From Bacteroidaceae bacterium (GTDB taxonomy: Bacteria; Bacteroidota; Bacteroidia; Bacteroidales; Bacteroidaceae), in the NCBI GenBank assembly GCA_017621515.1, contig JAGASY010000109.1:1-64000 (forward strand): a stretch of 64,000 nt of DNA. Reading direction: 5' to 3'. Under the pieces are notes generated by a model. That model was given only the letters and a program-made list of their open reading frames with translations, was not told the origin of the DNA and ran no database searches. How positions within the stretch are numbered: position 1 is the stretch's first letter; each line of letters opens with the position of its first letter. The position numbers were made by a program, and so were the translations under genes. Shown in pieces: positions 26,661 through 36,059 of the stretch.

Positions 26661-27998
26661 TTAAACAATTCCTTGTGCCATCATGGCTTTGGCTACTTTC
26701 ATGAAGCCCGCTACGTTGGCACCTTTCACATAGTTGATATAGCCGTTTGGCTGGCGACCATATTTCACGCACTGTTCATGTATGTTGTGCATGATTCCGT
26801 GAAGTTTGGCATCCACTTCTTCTGCCGACCAACTGAGATGCATGGCATTCTGGCTCATTTCAAGTCCTGAAGTTGCCACACCTCCCGCATTGACAGCTTT
26901 GCCCGGAGCATACAACATTTCATGTTCTATGAATGTGTCGATTGCTTCCGGAGTGCATCCCATGTTGGAAATCTCGCCTACACAGATACAACCGTTTGCA
27001 ATAAGTTGCTTGGCATCTTCACCGTTGAGTTCGTTCTGAGTCGCACAAGGCAGGGCGATATCACATTTTACTTCCCACGGACGTCTGCCTGCCACAAACT
27101 TTGCACCGGCAAATTCTTCTGCATACGGCTCGCAGATGTCGTTTCCGCTTGCGCGCAGTTCAAGCATATAGTCGATTTTCTCGCCGCTGATTCCTGCTTC
27201 GTCGTAAATGTAACCATCAGGTCCAGAAATGGTAATCACTTTCGCACCCATTTCTGTGGCTTTACGGGCTGCACCCCATGCCACGTTCCCGAATCCGCTG
27301 ATTGCCACTGTCTTGCCTTTTATGTCAATGCCTTTGTCTGCAAGCATTTCTCTTACGAAGTAGAGACCTCCGAAACCTGTTGCTTCCGGACGGACAAGGC
27401 TGCCGCCAAATTCAAGTCCTTTTCCTGTCAGCACACCGCTCCAGTCACGAGTAAGTTTCTTGTACTGTCCGAACAGATAGCCTACTTCACGTGCGCCTAC
27501 ACCTATGTCTCCTGCCGGTACATCTATTTCCGGACCGATATAGCGGAATAGCTCATTCATGAAAGCCTGGCAGAAACGCATGATTTCTGCATCGCTTTTT
27601 CCGCGAGGCGAAAAGTCGGAGCCGCCTTTTCCTCCACCCATAGGCAGAGTAGTGAGGGCATTTTTGAAAGTCTGTTCGAAGCCAAGGAACTTCAAGATGG
27701 AAAGATTGACAGAGGCATGGAAGCGCAGACCTCCTTTGTATGGGCCGATAGCACTGTTGAACTGTACACGGTAGCCCAAGTTTACCTGTACTTCTCCTTT
27801 GTCGTCAACCCACGGAACTCTGAAAGTGATAATTCTTTCCGGTTCGACAAGTCTTTCTATAAGTTTGGCTTTTTCAAATTCGGGATGCTGGTTATAAACT
27901 TCTTCTATTGATAGAAGCACTTCATGAACAGCCTGAAGATATTCTGATTCTCCGGGATGTTTGGCCTCAAGATGGGTCATGATTTTCTTGATGTCCAT
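26661..27998 (-). CDS. gdhA: Glutamate dehydrogenase
   Basis: 445 residues, the length of the hexameric NADP(H)-type enzymes. Converts 2-oxoglutarate and ammonia to glutamate in the cytoplasm; main ammonia entry in many Bacteroidales. Substrate-binding motifs are GPYKGGLRFH and MGGGKGGSDFSPRGKSD, with the catalytic Lys and Asp nearby (VPAGDIGVG). The nucleotide-binding loop is ISGFGNVAWGAA. It has a good promoter upstream and an unusually long hairpin downstream. Confidence 0.96.
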   Translation of the reverse strand: MDIKKIMTHLEAKHPGESEYLQAVHEVLLSIEEVYNQHPEFEKAKLIERLVEPERIITFRVPWVDDKGEVQVNLGYRVQFNSAIGPYKGGLRFHASVNLSILKFLGFEQTFKNALTTLPMGGGKGGSDFSPRGKSDAEIMRFCQAFMNELFRYIGPEIDVPAGDIGVGAREVGYLFGQYKKLTRDWSGVLTGKGLEFGGSLVRPEATGFGGLYFVREMLADKGIDIKGKTVAISGFGNVAWGAARKATEMGAKVITISGPDGYIYDEAGISGEKIDYMLELRASGNDICEPYAEEFAGAKFVAGRRPWEVKCDIALPCATQNELNGEDAKQLIANGCICVGEISNMGCTPEAIDTFIEHEMLYAPGKAVNAGGVATSGLEMSQNAMHLSWSAEEVDAKLHGIMHNIHEQCVKYGRQPNGYINYVKGANVAGFMKVAKAMMAQGIV

Positions 27999-28048
27999 AG
28001 TATATAATTTTATAGTTAGTATGACATTTTGTAAATGTTTTGTACTTG

Positions 28049-28080
28049 CAAAATTAGAAAATAGTTTACCTACTACAAAA
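28049..28080 (-). promoter_or_regulatory. Promoter of gdhA
   Basis: On the minus strand TTTTG (plus 28076-28080), 19 bases, TAATTTTG (plus 28049-28056). The leader is about 45 bases. Confidence 0.65.
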
Positions 28081-28116
28081 TTTTATGGAGTTTTTATTCG
28101 CTGAGGTTACATTTTG

Positions 28117-29058
28117 TCAGTTTTGACAAAATTCAGTCTTGAAGAGTTTGCCTTGACGCGCATCTCTTTCTTCCATTCTCCGACGCACTTTTTCTACGAA
28201 CTCGTAGTTCTTCAATCCCCATCCGGGAACAGCAAGCAGTGAGGCGGGGGATTGTGACACAAACCGTTCAAGTATAATGTCCGGACGCAGGTGCTCGATG
28301 AAGTCTATAACCGTGTCTATATATTCATCTACAGTGAACAAATGGAAGTCGGAAGGGGTGGCAAAATATTCTTCTGCCATACGTGTGCCGCGAATAAGCT
28401 GTAACTGATGTATTTTCAATGTGTCAAGCGGCAGGGACGACAAGGTCTCGGCTGTTTTCATGAGGCTTTCGTGAGATTCTCCCGGCAAGCCCAATATGAT
28501 ATGTCCTCCAGTGAGTATTCCGTGCTCATGGGTACGACGGACGGCATCAGCCGTACATGCAAAGTCGTGTCCTCTGTTGATGCGTTGCAGAACTTTGTCG
28601 TCCGTACTTTCTATTCCATATTCCACAATAAGGAAAGTGCGTCTGTTGAGCTCTTCAAGGTAGTCAAGCAGGGCATCAGGCATACAGTCAGGGCGCGTAC
28701 CTATAACAATCCCTATCACTCCATCTACATTCAATGCCTCTTCATATTTGCGTTTCAGTTCCGATAGCGTGCCGTATGTGTTTGTATATGCCTGAAAGTA
28801 GGCAAGATATTTCATTTCCGGATATTTCCTTGAAAAGAACTGCTTGCCTTCTTCCAGTTGCTGCGTTACGGATTTTTCCGTGTGGCAGTATGAAGGATTG
28901 AATGTCTGATTATTGCAATACGTGCATCCGCCAATTCCGACACTGCCGTCGCGGTTCGGACATGTGAAACCTGCGTTGATGGATATTTTCTGAACCTTCA
29001 TTCCGAGCTTGGCTTTGAGCCACTGCCCGAACTCATTGTATCTTTGTCCTTTATCCAT
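28117..29058 (-). CDS. Radical SAM protein, YhcC / TIGR01212 family
   Basis: 313 residues. Cys33, Cys45 and Cys48 (GFTCPNRDG, then GGCTYCNNQTFN) are the ligands for the [4Fe-4S] cluster that splits SAM; the 11-residue first gap is typical of this family. GGHIILGLPGES is a glycine-rich SAM-contacting strand. The family is widespread, but its substrate is not established; it is related to the Elp3-like radical SAM group. It starts one base before the CotH gene stop region and is probably co-transcribed. Confidence 0.85.
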   Translation of the reverse strand: MDKGQRYNEFGQWLKAKLGMKVQKISINAGFTCPNRDGSVGIGGCTYCNNQTFNPSYCHTEKSVTQQLEEGKQFFSRKYPEMKYLAYFQAYTNTYGTLSELKRKYEEALNVDGVIGIVIGTRPDCMPDALLDYLEELNRRTFLIVEYGIESTDDKVLQRINRGHDFACTADAVRRTHEHGILTGGHIILGLPGESHESLMKTAETLSSLPLDTLKIHQLQLIRGTRMAEEYFATPSDFHLFTVDEYIDTVIDFIEHLRPDIILERFVSQSPASLLAVPGWGLKNYEFVEKVRRRMEERDARQGKLFKTEFCQN

Positions 29059-29059
29059 G

Positions 29060-31096
29060 TTATTTTATAAACTTAGCAGAGCGGACTTTACTGCCGAAAT
29101 TCCATGATACGATATATACACCTTTTGGCAATTCTGCCACAGAGCATGTCTCGTCTGCGCGGAAAGTGCAGACTTTGCGTCCGTTGGCATCGAAAACATT
29201 GGCGATGAATACAAGTGCTTCCGGTGTTTCAGAACCGAAGTGGAGTGTTTGTGTATCAGCATTGTATGCCAGTGCATATTCTTCCGGTTCGATGTCTGCG
29301 ATGGCATCCGGTTCTTCCGGCTCAGTGAACGGCAACTCTTCTCCCGGTATGATATACCACAAACGGTTGAGGCTTGTGCTGTTCTTTCCGTCTGTAGTGT
29401 AGCTCAACACTTGTGTGCCGTCGGCGGAGTTTCCACCGTTCAGGTTTGCTGTGTGCTGACTGTACTTGTTTGTGAGGTTGTAATATCCTGCTGTTCCTTG
29501 CGGAGTGATAAGCCATAGCTGCCTGTCGTCCAGTGTGTCTGGCTCTGCTGTGTTCAACTGTGTGCCGACGTTTATTGTCGGCCCCACGCTGCCCATAGTA
29601 GGGTCGTTCAATGCCATTCCTCCCTTTCGGTTGGTGATATGGAAATATTCGCCGACAGGAGTTATAACCCAGTCTTCGCTTTCACGCCCTTTAATGTTGC
29701 TCCATGTGCATATTCCTGCACCAGCCTCTTCGCTTTGTCCTGCAATGTCGATGGCTTTGGTGGTATTGGCATTTGTAAATCTGTAGTAATAGTTTTCTGC
29801 CACAAACTCCGGTGTAGGTCCTGCCGGCCTCTTGCTTCGGAAGGCTGTTTGCAGATAGTCTATATGTACGGATATGAATTCTTTCAAGTCATCGACATAT
29901 TGGTCGTATGAAGAATACAGCACACGCTCGTTATACATTCTGCGGTCTATACCCCATTTCTGGTAGTTCAAATCCTGTGATTCTTGTATGAGTTCCGTCA
30001 GACTGTCAATTTTGTGAATGAGATATTCCTCCATACCTCCATTGACAAGTTCACGGTAGCGGCGGTTGATGAGGTTGGCGAACCACGGATCTCCCCACAT
30101 CCTGTTCATCCATGTCCGTGTGTCTCCATATCCTACATCGGTCATCAGGCTGCGACTTGTATCTCCCTTTCGTGTGTCGTTGCCGTATGCAATGTCATAA
30201 TCCCACAATGGTCCCCAATATATCAGGGAGTCCTGACAGTTCTTGTAGAAATAGGTACTGTAGAATCCGTCGATGTTTGCACTTACTTCTGTAGCTATGT
30301 ACCAGTTGGCAAGTGATATGGAATCAACCCAGTGTCTGTATCCCTTCTCTGCATCCGTGTAGTCATTGCCCATGAGTGCAGTCTCAAAGTTGTTGATATA
30401 AGTGCGTATATATTGGTTCTGTGTGGCAGCTATTTCCTCGTCTTCCGGATAATGAATGCGGATTCCCACCCGTCCTTTGGACGTTGTAAAGCAGTTACCG
30501 TCGTGAAAACCATCTACCTCAAGCAGATAACCTCCGGTAATATCGCTTGTTTCGGTCAGCGGATAGTCCTGTTCTGTGATGTGGACACGCTTCTTTTTCA
30601 CTTCTATTTGGTCGCTTATCTGATAGTTGCCCACATATCTGCCGTTCAGAGTCAGGTCAACGAATTTTGCTGCCGGATTGAACGGAAGTCCAGTATATTC
30701 ACCCAACAACGAAGTGATGGCATTGCGTATGAGTGTCTTGTCACCGGCATTGGCGATTAATGTCCACTTTTTGGCATTGGCATGTTCATTCCCGAGAAAT
30801 TTTTCTTTTACATGGAATTTCAGCTTGTACGGCTTTTTGGCAAGATTCCATGTGGAATTGCCGCGTCCTCGAATTTCCAGCGAATCATATTGAGTCACTT
30901 TGTCATTCTCATCCACATACCACATTGTGGCAAGCACGTATGTGGTCTTGCTTGTGATGGCTACATTGTTGTATGTTCTTATATATATGGCAGGCAAGTT
31001 TGTAAGCCTTTCATATTTTGCTTGTGCTCCGGCACAAAGTGCAATAGTCATTGCTGCTATCAGCATCGGGAATCTCATTATGTTACCAATTTTCAT
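29060..31096 (-). CDS. Secreted CotH-kinase-fold protein with ricin-type and sorting domains
   Basis: 678 residues with a signal peptide (ends near AQA, residue 26). The CotH domain (about 30-400) has GGYLLEVDG, KKKRVHITEQ and GPLWDYDIAYGND; CotH proteins are secreted protein kinases in spore formers, and in Bacteroidetes their role is unclear. Residues about 430-590 look like a ricin B-type beta-trefoil (repeated Trp/Gln positions such as RQLWLITP and NRLWYIIP), suggesting carbohydrate binding. The C-terminus (about 605-678), with VFDANGRKV, LPKGVYIVSW and VRSAKFIK, resembles a type IX secretion sorting domain. ATG at 31078 is an alternative start. Confidence 0.82.
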   Translation of the reverse strand: MKIGNIMRFPMLIAAMTIALCAGAQAKYERLTNLPAIYIRTYNNVAITSKTTYVLATMWYVDENDKVTQYDSLEIRGRGNSTWNLAKKPYKLKFHVKEKFLGNEHANAKKWTLIANAGDKTLIRNAITSLLGEYTGLPFNPAAKFVDLTLNGRYVGNYQISDQIEVKKKRVHITEQDYPLTETSDITGGYLLEVDGFHDGNCFTTSKGRVGIRIHYPEDEEIAATQNQYIRTYINNFETALMGNDYTDAEKGYRHWVDSISLANWYIATEVSANIDGFYSTYFYKNCQDSLIYWGPLWDYDIAYGNDTRKGDTSRSLMTDVGYGDTRTWMNRMWGDPWFANLINRRYRELVNGGMEEYLIHKIDSLTELIQESQDLNYQKWGIDRRMYNERVLYSSYDQYVDDLKEFISVHIDYLQTAFRSKRPAGPTPEFVAENYYYRFTNANTTKAIDIAGQSEEAGAGICTWSNIKGRESEDWVITPVGEYFHITNRKGGMALNDPTMGSVGPTINVGTQLNTAEPDTLDDRQLWLITPQGTAGYYNLTNKYSQHTANLNGGNSADGTQVLSYTTDGKNSTSLNRLWYIIPGEELPFTEPEEPDAIADIEPEEYALAYNADTQTLHFGSETPEALVFIANVFDANGRKVCTFRADETCSVAELPKGVYIVSWNFGSKVRSAKFIK

Positions 31097-31313
31097 AGTG
31101 ATATTGTTTTTTTAGAAGATTTACAATCATTAATCTAATACAGATTTGATAATGTAAATCAGCATCATTTTTACCTTTGATTTTTCAACTGCAAAAATAG
31201 TCAATGTTGCATACTGAACAAAAATATTACCTTTCAATCTTGCCGTATGACGAATAATTGGAGTTAAAATACTTATTTTTAGCAGTTGTAAGGGGAAGAT
31301 AAGAAAACTAAAT

Positions 31314-31349
31314 AGCCCACAAACTGTAGAAGAATACAGCGTGTGGGCT
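31314..31349 (-). terminator. Terminator of the thioredoxin-fold protein gene
   Basis: AGCCCACA (31314-31321) and TGTGGGCT (31342-31349), perfect 8-bp stem 14 bases after the stop codon, with an inner CTGTA/TACAG pairing. Confidence 0.65.
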
Positions 31350-31362
31350 ATCGTTATTATTG

Positions 31363-33114
31363 TTATTTGCTCAGTGCTTCGTCAATTTTCTGTTTCAACG
31401 GAGCAATCTCACGAAAACCGGTTTTCTCGTAAAAACGCTTGCCTTGTCTGTCATAGATATAATATTGAGGAATGCCGTTGAGATTAGGGATTGCATTCCA
31501 TATTTCATTAGGCAGACGGTAATGGATGCCCGGCATGGAGGCAATCTGTTTCGTCCATTGGTGGGAAGGACTTGACTCATTAGTGACATATACAAACCGT
31601 ATAGGGCGACCGACCCATTCAGCCTTCAGAGGTTCCATAGCCCTGATACCATTCATGCAAGGTCCGCACCATGTAGCCCAGAAATCAAAGAAAAGTACCA
31701 TGTCCGGGTTCTCACTCACCACCCTGTCAATGAATTCCTCGCCTGTACAGTCGGGTGTGTCCATCACCTTCACCTCGTTGGCGGTACTGCGAAGCCGCTC
31801 TATTGCCACGCGCGTAGAGTCATTCATGTCCCTCAACTCTTTTTGGAAATACTGCGGAATGGTGTCGAAGGCTGCTTCCGGCATCACTTCAAGACCTCGG
31901 ATGCGCTTTGCCAGACTCATGGCTTTTGCAAAACCTTCCATCCATTCGGTCACAACTCCATCTATATGGTTGGCATGGGCATAGTCAAGATACTTGTCGT
32001 CATTGATAAAATAGAATGAACGTCCGTCTTTGAGTATCGCCAAATCAGCAGCATGGTTGTCCTGTATCTTTGCCGTGCCCTTTGCTACATAATTCATATA
32101 ATGTATTAGGTAATTGTTTTCTGCCCATAGGCGGCCAAACTCTTTCTGTCTGCGCGAGTATCTTTTGGTCTTTTCTATATCACGAATTTTCTTCTGCAAT
32201 ACGTCCCAAAGCGTGTCGGGGGACAATCCGGCAAATTGATAGTACAATTCTCTTTCATCATAACGCGTTTGCTGAAGGTCGGCAATGGGACCTTCGAACT
32301 GAATAATCCTATGTGTTGGAATGGCTTTCTTGCTTGCTCCTGCAAAAGATGCCGTGTATGCAGTAGCATCTACAGAAACCGTAGTCTCGTAGCCGGGAAT
32401 CATCATGATTCTGAATTGATGGAAAGGGTAGGGGGCTGCCACCCCAGCGAAATAGGTGCGACTCGCTTCAATTTGGTAACTGTTATCGGTAAAACCAAAG
32501 TACATGTCTTCTGAAAAACAGTTGTTCAGACCGAACATACTTGCATAAATTACTGTGCCGTCATGCTTATACACGTTACAGGTATATTGGGCTTTTCCAT
32601 ATTTAGGTTCTATGGCGCACAGCGGTTCGTCCGAGGAGTGAGGATATGGTTTCGGTTTGTCCAAAACGAAAGGATAGCACTTACCGTCCAGACGGATGCC
32701 ATATACGTTGAAACTTGACGTCTCGGTTTCAATGAAGTCAAATATTTTGACTTTGGGGGCGAGCGGTTCAAACTCTGCACTTACAGAGTCACTTTCCCAT
32801 GAATAATGTGTCGATGGATTAAGCGGTTCGCTACTTTTAACCTTTCCGTCTGCCGAGCGTGTATAGACGATGGCTTTGGTCATGCGATATGTCTTCCCTT
32901 CAGCCACAAGATGAGATTCGCTGTCCAGAGTCCAGCTATCGCCACTCCTCCATATCTTGAAGCCGATAACAGTGGATGTCTTTCCCATTATCACCGTCTT
33001 AGGGCAAAAATACATTCCTCCGTCTGCAAACGCAGGTCTGTTCAGCACTTTGTCTTTGGCAAAGGTTGCCAAGGAGGTAATCATGGCAATTGTAAATAGA
33101 ATCTTGGTTTTCAT
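31363..33114 (-). CDS. Exported TlpA-like thioredoxin-fold protein
   Basis: 583 residues from the ATG at 33114 (MKTKILFTIAMITSLATFAK, a signal peptide); the longer in-frame start at 33279 would hide the signal and is rejected. The first 430 residues are beta-rich and unassigned. The C-terminal 140 residues are a thioredoxin-like domain with the redox motif FWATWCGPCMNG and FVYVTNES. Such proteins reduce disulfides in the periplasm, often linked to nutrient uptake or stress loci. A TACTTTTG box at 33169-33176 on the minus strand is the likely -7 element. Confidence 0.85.
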   Translation of the reverse strand: MKTKILFTIAMITSLATFAKDKVLNRPAFADGGMYFCPKTVIMGKTSTVIGFKIWRSGDSWTLDSESHLVAEGKTYRMTKAIVYTRSADGKVKSSEPLNPSTHYSWESDSVSAEFEPLAPKVKIFDFIETETSSFNVYGIRLDGKCYPFVLDKPKPYPHSSDEPLCAIEPKYGKAQYTCNVYKHDGTVIYASMFGLNNCFSEDMYFGFTDNSYQIEASRTYFAGVAAPYPFHQFRIMMIPGYETTVSVDATAYTASFAGASKKAIPTHRIIQFEGPIADLQQTRYDERELYYQFAGLSPDTLWDVLQKKIRDIEKTKRYSRRQKEFGRLWAENNYLIHYMNYVAKGTAKIQDNHAADLAILKDGRSFYFINDDKYLDYAHANHIDGVVTEWMEGFAKAMSLAKRIRGLEVMPEAAFDTIPQYFQKELRDMNDSTRVAIERLRSTANEVKVMDTPDCTGEEFIDRVVSENPDMVLFFDFWATWCGPCMNGIRAMEPLKAEWVGRPIRFVYVTNESSPSHQWTKQIASMPGIHYRLPNEIWNAIPNLNGIPQYYIYDRQGKRFYEKTGFREIAPLKQKIDEALSK

Positions 33115-33362
33115 GATAAGATAATTATTTTGTTTGGTTTTTCTTTCTCTTTGACTGTATTTTCCTTGCAAAAGTAATGAATTATTATTTAAACAAAAGA
33201 ACCAATTTGATTTTTTTATTTGAAATACAGATGCTTTCAGCTGATACTTCCGTCTAAAGTTGCTGCATAATTTTGACAAACAAAAGACTGTTTTGCTACA
33301 ATGTGTATGTTACTAAATTGCTCAAAAAATAAAACAATCTGAAACTAAAATGACTTATTATC

Positions 33363-34021
33363 TATCTTTTTGCTACCTCAAAATTTTAACATTCTAAATC
33401 AAAAAAAACGCGATTTTTCGGGCTTTTTCCGAGCGAGAGGAAGTTTCGTTGAAAAATACGCTTATTTTTGAAATTTCTGAAAGCCACTCTCAAATGTGAA
33501 ATAGTGTTTCGTTTTGGAACGATTCTTTTACATTTATTTATTTCCGGCGAAAAGCGTCTGGAAAAAAGTACTAAGTTTTCAAATTTTCAGCGCACTGTAA
33601 TTTTCTTCACGGCGCACTGTAATTTTATTTGCTGTGCGCTGCAATTTTTAAAACTTAGTAGTTTGGAGAAATTTTCAGCGCACTGTCGCTGAAAAAACTC
33701 TTGGGATAGGAATAAAAAATGCTGAATACAGGATTTTGTGTTAATGGATGTAAAATTCTCTGCTTGCCCAAAAATCTGTACAAAAACAGGCAAGGGAAAT
33801 AAAAATTGATATGAATCAAGTGTTTTAAAAGCTAACATGCAGTAAATCAGGTGTTTGCTGTTTTAATCGTAGGTGTCAGTTTTTAAGGTAAAACTGATGC
33901 CTTTTTGTAAGATACTATCTTGTTGATTTATAGTGTATTAGTGAAAATAGATAAAATTTTGAGAATGTGAATAAATGTTTTAATTGTTAATTTTCGGGCA
34001 AGGGCGAAAATCAAAGTGTCA
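33363..34021 (-). repeat. Long noncoding repeat, copy B (inverted relative to copy A)
   Basis: Reverse-complement counterpart of 20884-21540. It runs from TCTTTTTGCTACCTC at 33363 to AAAGTGTC at 34020. The GCGC-unit core and the block CGCGATTTTTCGGGCTTT are nearly identical between copies. It fills most of the gap between the thioredoxin-fold gene and the hip operon; the remainder (34022-34193) shows nothing else. Confidence 0.85.
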
Positions 34022-34193
34022 GAATAAAGAAACGACCTTCAAGTATGATTTTATAGGCTTTTGTAGTCGTATTGACATAATTTTTGAAATTTAAGTGGAT
34101 GTACTCACAGACTTCTCCGTCGCTATGCGCTTGAACAAGCATGAGTAGCCAGTGAATACACTCATATAAAACAAATAAAGTTAAAACAACTTT

Positions 34194-35195
34194 TTATCTG
34201 TCACTTCTTTGAAAACGGTGCAATCGTTCTATATAGGATTGTTTGTATATGCGTTTAATTTTCTTCTCCAGAAATGAATTTTCGATGAATTCATACACCT
34301 TGGGTTGCTCGGTGGCAAACATCTCTATGATAGAAGAAAGCTTCTTAAGTGGTACACCTATACGAGTTCCGAAGGATTTGAAGTCGTCTTTACATGGATG
34401 TAAAGTCTTAGAATATACATCAGAATATTCTGATTTTGGAATCAGTCCGTCTTGTAATGCAAAGTCTCCATCGTTAATATGTATAGAGGTGTTCATCAGG
34501 TCGTATGCAGGAGCCAGTATATAGTCTCCGTCATTGGTCTCTTGTAGTGAAAAGTTTTTTAAGTGTGCATCGCCATTGCTGAATAAATAATTGAATACAA
34601 CAAGTGTAAAGAATTTTACTATTTCTACTTGCCATGCTGAAACATTCTGTCGCAACAATTTCGCTATATCCTCATAGCTGCCCGAATATTTGAAATCTTT
34701 TCCACCATTTCTCTCTGTTTTTCCTGCAATAGACGCAAAATCATCTTGCTTAATTTTAGAACCGTCCGTTTTGTAATCAAATCTCTTAGTTATATAAGCC
34801 GGATGACCGTCAGCAAAAAGAACAAGGGCATTTGCTGCTGTGTTGATTTTATATATCTGGTTTGCAATCTGCATGGTCAGATGTTCGTTTGCAGGAATAT
34901 TGTTTCTGAAACGGAGGTGTTTGTAATCGGGTATAGGCTTAATGATATAACGACCAGACTCTCCATCCGGAGTAAGAATTATTTTACCCTTTTTGATTAC
35001 AGCTGATATTTTCTCTTGCGCTCCGGAGATGGATATTTTATTCATAGATGCAATAATATCCTCTCTACTATCTTCAATAGAAAAGTCCAAGATGTGATTT
35101 ACTTTTTTGCCTCCAAATACTTTGTGTAGGCAAAGTGGACTGTATGTATTGAATCCCGGAGCAAGAGTGCCGGGGCAAACATTTATTGTTTTCAT
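34194..35195 (-). CDS. hipT: HipT-like serine/threonine kinase toxin
   Basis: 333 residues: the kinase core of HipA without its N-terminal subdomain, which is encoded by the preceding gene. The Gly-rich loop is ISISGAQEK (54-62) with two Ser (55, 57) in the S-x-S arrangement that is autophosphorylated in HipT. Catalytic Asp209 lies in SNGDAHLKN (206-214) and the metal-binding Asp232 in APAYDLMN. HipT of E. coli phosphorylates tryptophanyl-tRNA synthetase and arrests translation; the target here is not known. Third gene of an operon with 4-base overlaps. Confidence 0.88.
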   Translation of the reverse strand: MKTINVCPGTLAPGFNTYSPLCLHKVFGGKKVNHILDFSIEDSREDIIASMNKISISGAQEKISAVIKKGKIILTPDGESGRYIIKPIPDYKHLRFRNNIPANEHLTMQIANQIYKINTAANALVLFADGHPAYITKRFDYKTDGSKIKQDDFASIAGKTERNGGKDFKYSGSYEDIAKLLRQNVSAWQVEIVKFFTLVVFNYLFSNGDAHLKNFSLQETNDGDYILAPAYDLMNTSIHINDGDFALQDGLIPKSEYSDVYSKTLHPCKDDFKSFGTRIGVPLKKLSSIIEMFATEQPKVYEFIENSFLEKKIKRIYKQSYIERLHRFQRSDR

Positions 35196-35512
35196 AATTT
35201 TTCTATTGTTATAGCTCCGATTGTATCGTGCTTTGCTGTTGCTAATAATAATCCAAATGAATCCTTCTCGTCAATCTTTAATGTCATGCATTGGATGGCT
35301 TTGTTTGCTCCTTCTGAAAGCATGTTGAAAAAGAAGGGGAATAATTCATCGGAAATGTATTCCTCTTTGCGCTTTGGAAATGCTAATGAAATGGCTCGAA
35401 GTTCCGGGTTGATTAGATACTCATCATTATACTTGAATATATAATGCATATCATCAGTCTCGGTCAATATGCCGGCAACAACTTTGTTCGATAATACTAA
35501 TGCTTGTCTCAT
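35192..35512 (-). CDS. hipS: HipS-like protein (HipA N-terminal subdomain)
   Basis: 106 residues, matching the small N-terminal domain of HipA (family Couple_hipA): ALVLSNKVVAGILTE, then FAFPKRKEEY-like segment SLAFPKRKEEYISD and FFNMLSEGAN. In hipBST systems this separate subunit, not the DNA-binding HipB, is the main antitoxin. It overlaps hipB (35509-35512) and hipT (35192-35195) by ATGA, so the three are translated together. Confidence 0.85.
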   Translation of the reverse strand: MRQALVLSNKVVAGILTETDDMHYIFKYNDEYLINPELRAISLAFPKRKEEYISDELFPFFFNMLSEGANKAIQCMTLKIDEKDSFGLLLATAKHDTIGAITIEKL

Positions 35513-35712
35513 TCGTTAATAATTTTTACTTTTATAATAATTTCCAATCCGAGAATTTCTGCTATTTTCTCCAGAGTCTTCAATGATGGGTTTCCTTTTT
35601 CGCCCTCAATGCTTTTGATTATACGCAAGCTGAGACCTGTGTAATCTGAGAGGTCTTGTTGGGTTAATCCCAATACGGCTCTGCGTTCTTTTATTAAGTT
35701 ACCATACTTCAT
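35509..35712 (-). CDS. hipB: HipB-like helix-turn-helix regulator
   Basis: 67 residues from the ATG at 35712 (MKYGNLIKERRAVLG); the longer in-frame start at 35790 lies inside the operator and promoter and is rejected. XRE-type helix-turn-helix at about 14-55 (GLTQQDLSDYTGLSLRIIKS). It should repress the operon by binding the paired GTGCAATATA sites. The short C-terminal strand (LEIIIKVKI) is typical for dimer formation in HipB. Confidence 0.88.
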   Translation of the reverse strand: MKYGNLIKERRAVLGLTQQDLSDYTGLSLRIIKSIEGEKGNPSLKTLEKIAEILGLEIIIKVKIINE

Positions 35713-35713
35713 A

Positions 35714-35790
35714 GTGCAATATATTTCACTTTGTGCGCAAAAATAAGGAATGTTTGCTGACAAACCAAATAATTGTGCAATATAGTGCAC
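35714..35790 (-). promoter_or_regulatory. hip operon promoter with two operators
   Basis: GTGCAATATATTTCAC (35714-35729) and GTGCAATATAGTGCAC (35775-35790) are two related palindromic sites. Between them, on the minus strand, are TTTG (plus 35766-35769) and TATTTTTG (plus 35738-35745), 20 bases apart. The proximal site covers the expected transcription start near 35730, so binding there would block initiation. Confidence 0.65.
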
Positions 35791-35905
35791 TTGTGCGGGG
35801 CTTTAGTTCTGTCCACAAAAAGAAACGAGGGACTAATATTTGATTAGTAGAGACTCTTATTTTAAAAAGTTTATTAAAAATGATGGTCATGTCATGTAAA
35901 ATGTG

Positions 35906-36059
35906 TACTTTTGCAAGCCGATTATTATCAGGAGGCGGAAAACCGTCTCCGTCTCAGTGTGTAGATAGTGAAATCCTATTAGCCGGGAACACGGTCTGTG
36001 AATCACTGAAAAAAGTAATAAAAACAATTAGTAGAAAAAAACAAATCAAGATTTAAGGA
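35906..36059 (+). promoter_or_regulatory. Leader of the rplM-rpsI operon
   Basis: TACTTTTG (35906-35913) is a -7 box, giving a leader of about 140 bases. It contains the hairpin GGAGGCGG (35931-35938) with CCGTCTCC (35943-35950), and a second G/C-rich part around GCCGGGAACACGG. A ribosomal-protein feedback element (L13 or S9) is likely by position. Confidence 0.45.

Noticed and set aside
33468-33692. 74-residue frame in repeat copy B, with a shorter counterpart in copy A (21255-21437)
   Set aside because: Same argument: the opposite-strand frame is not better conserved than the DNA, and ends differ.
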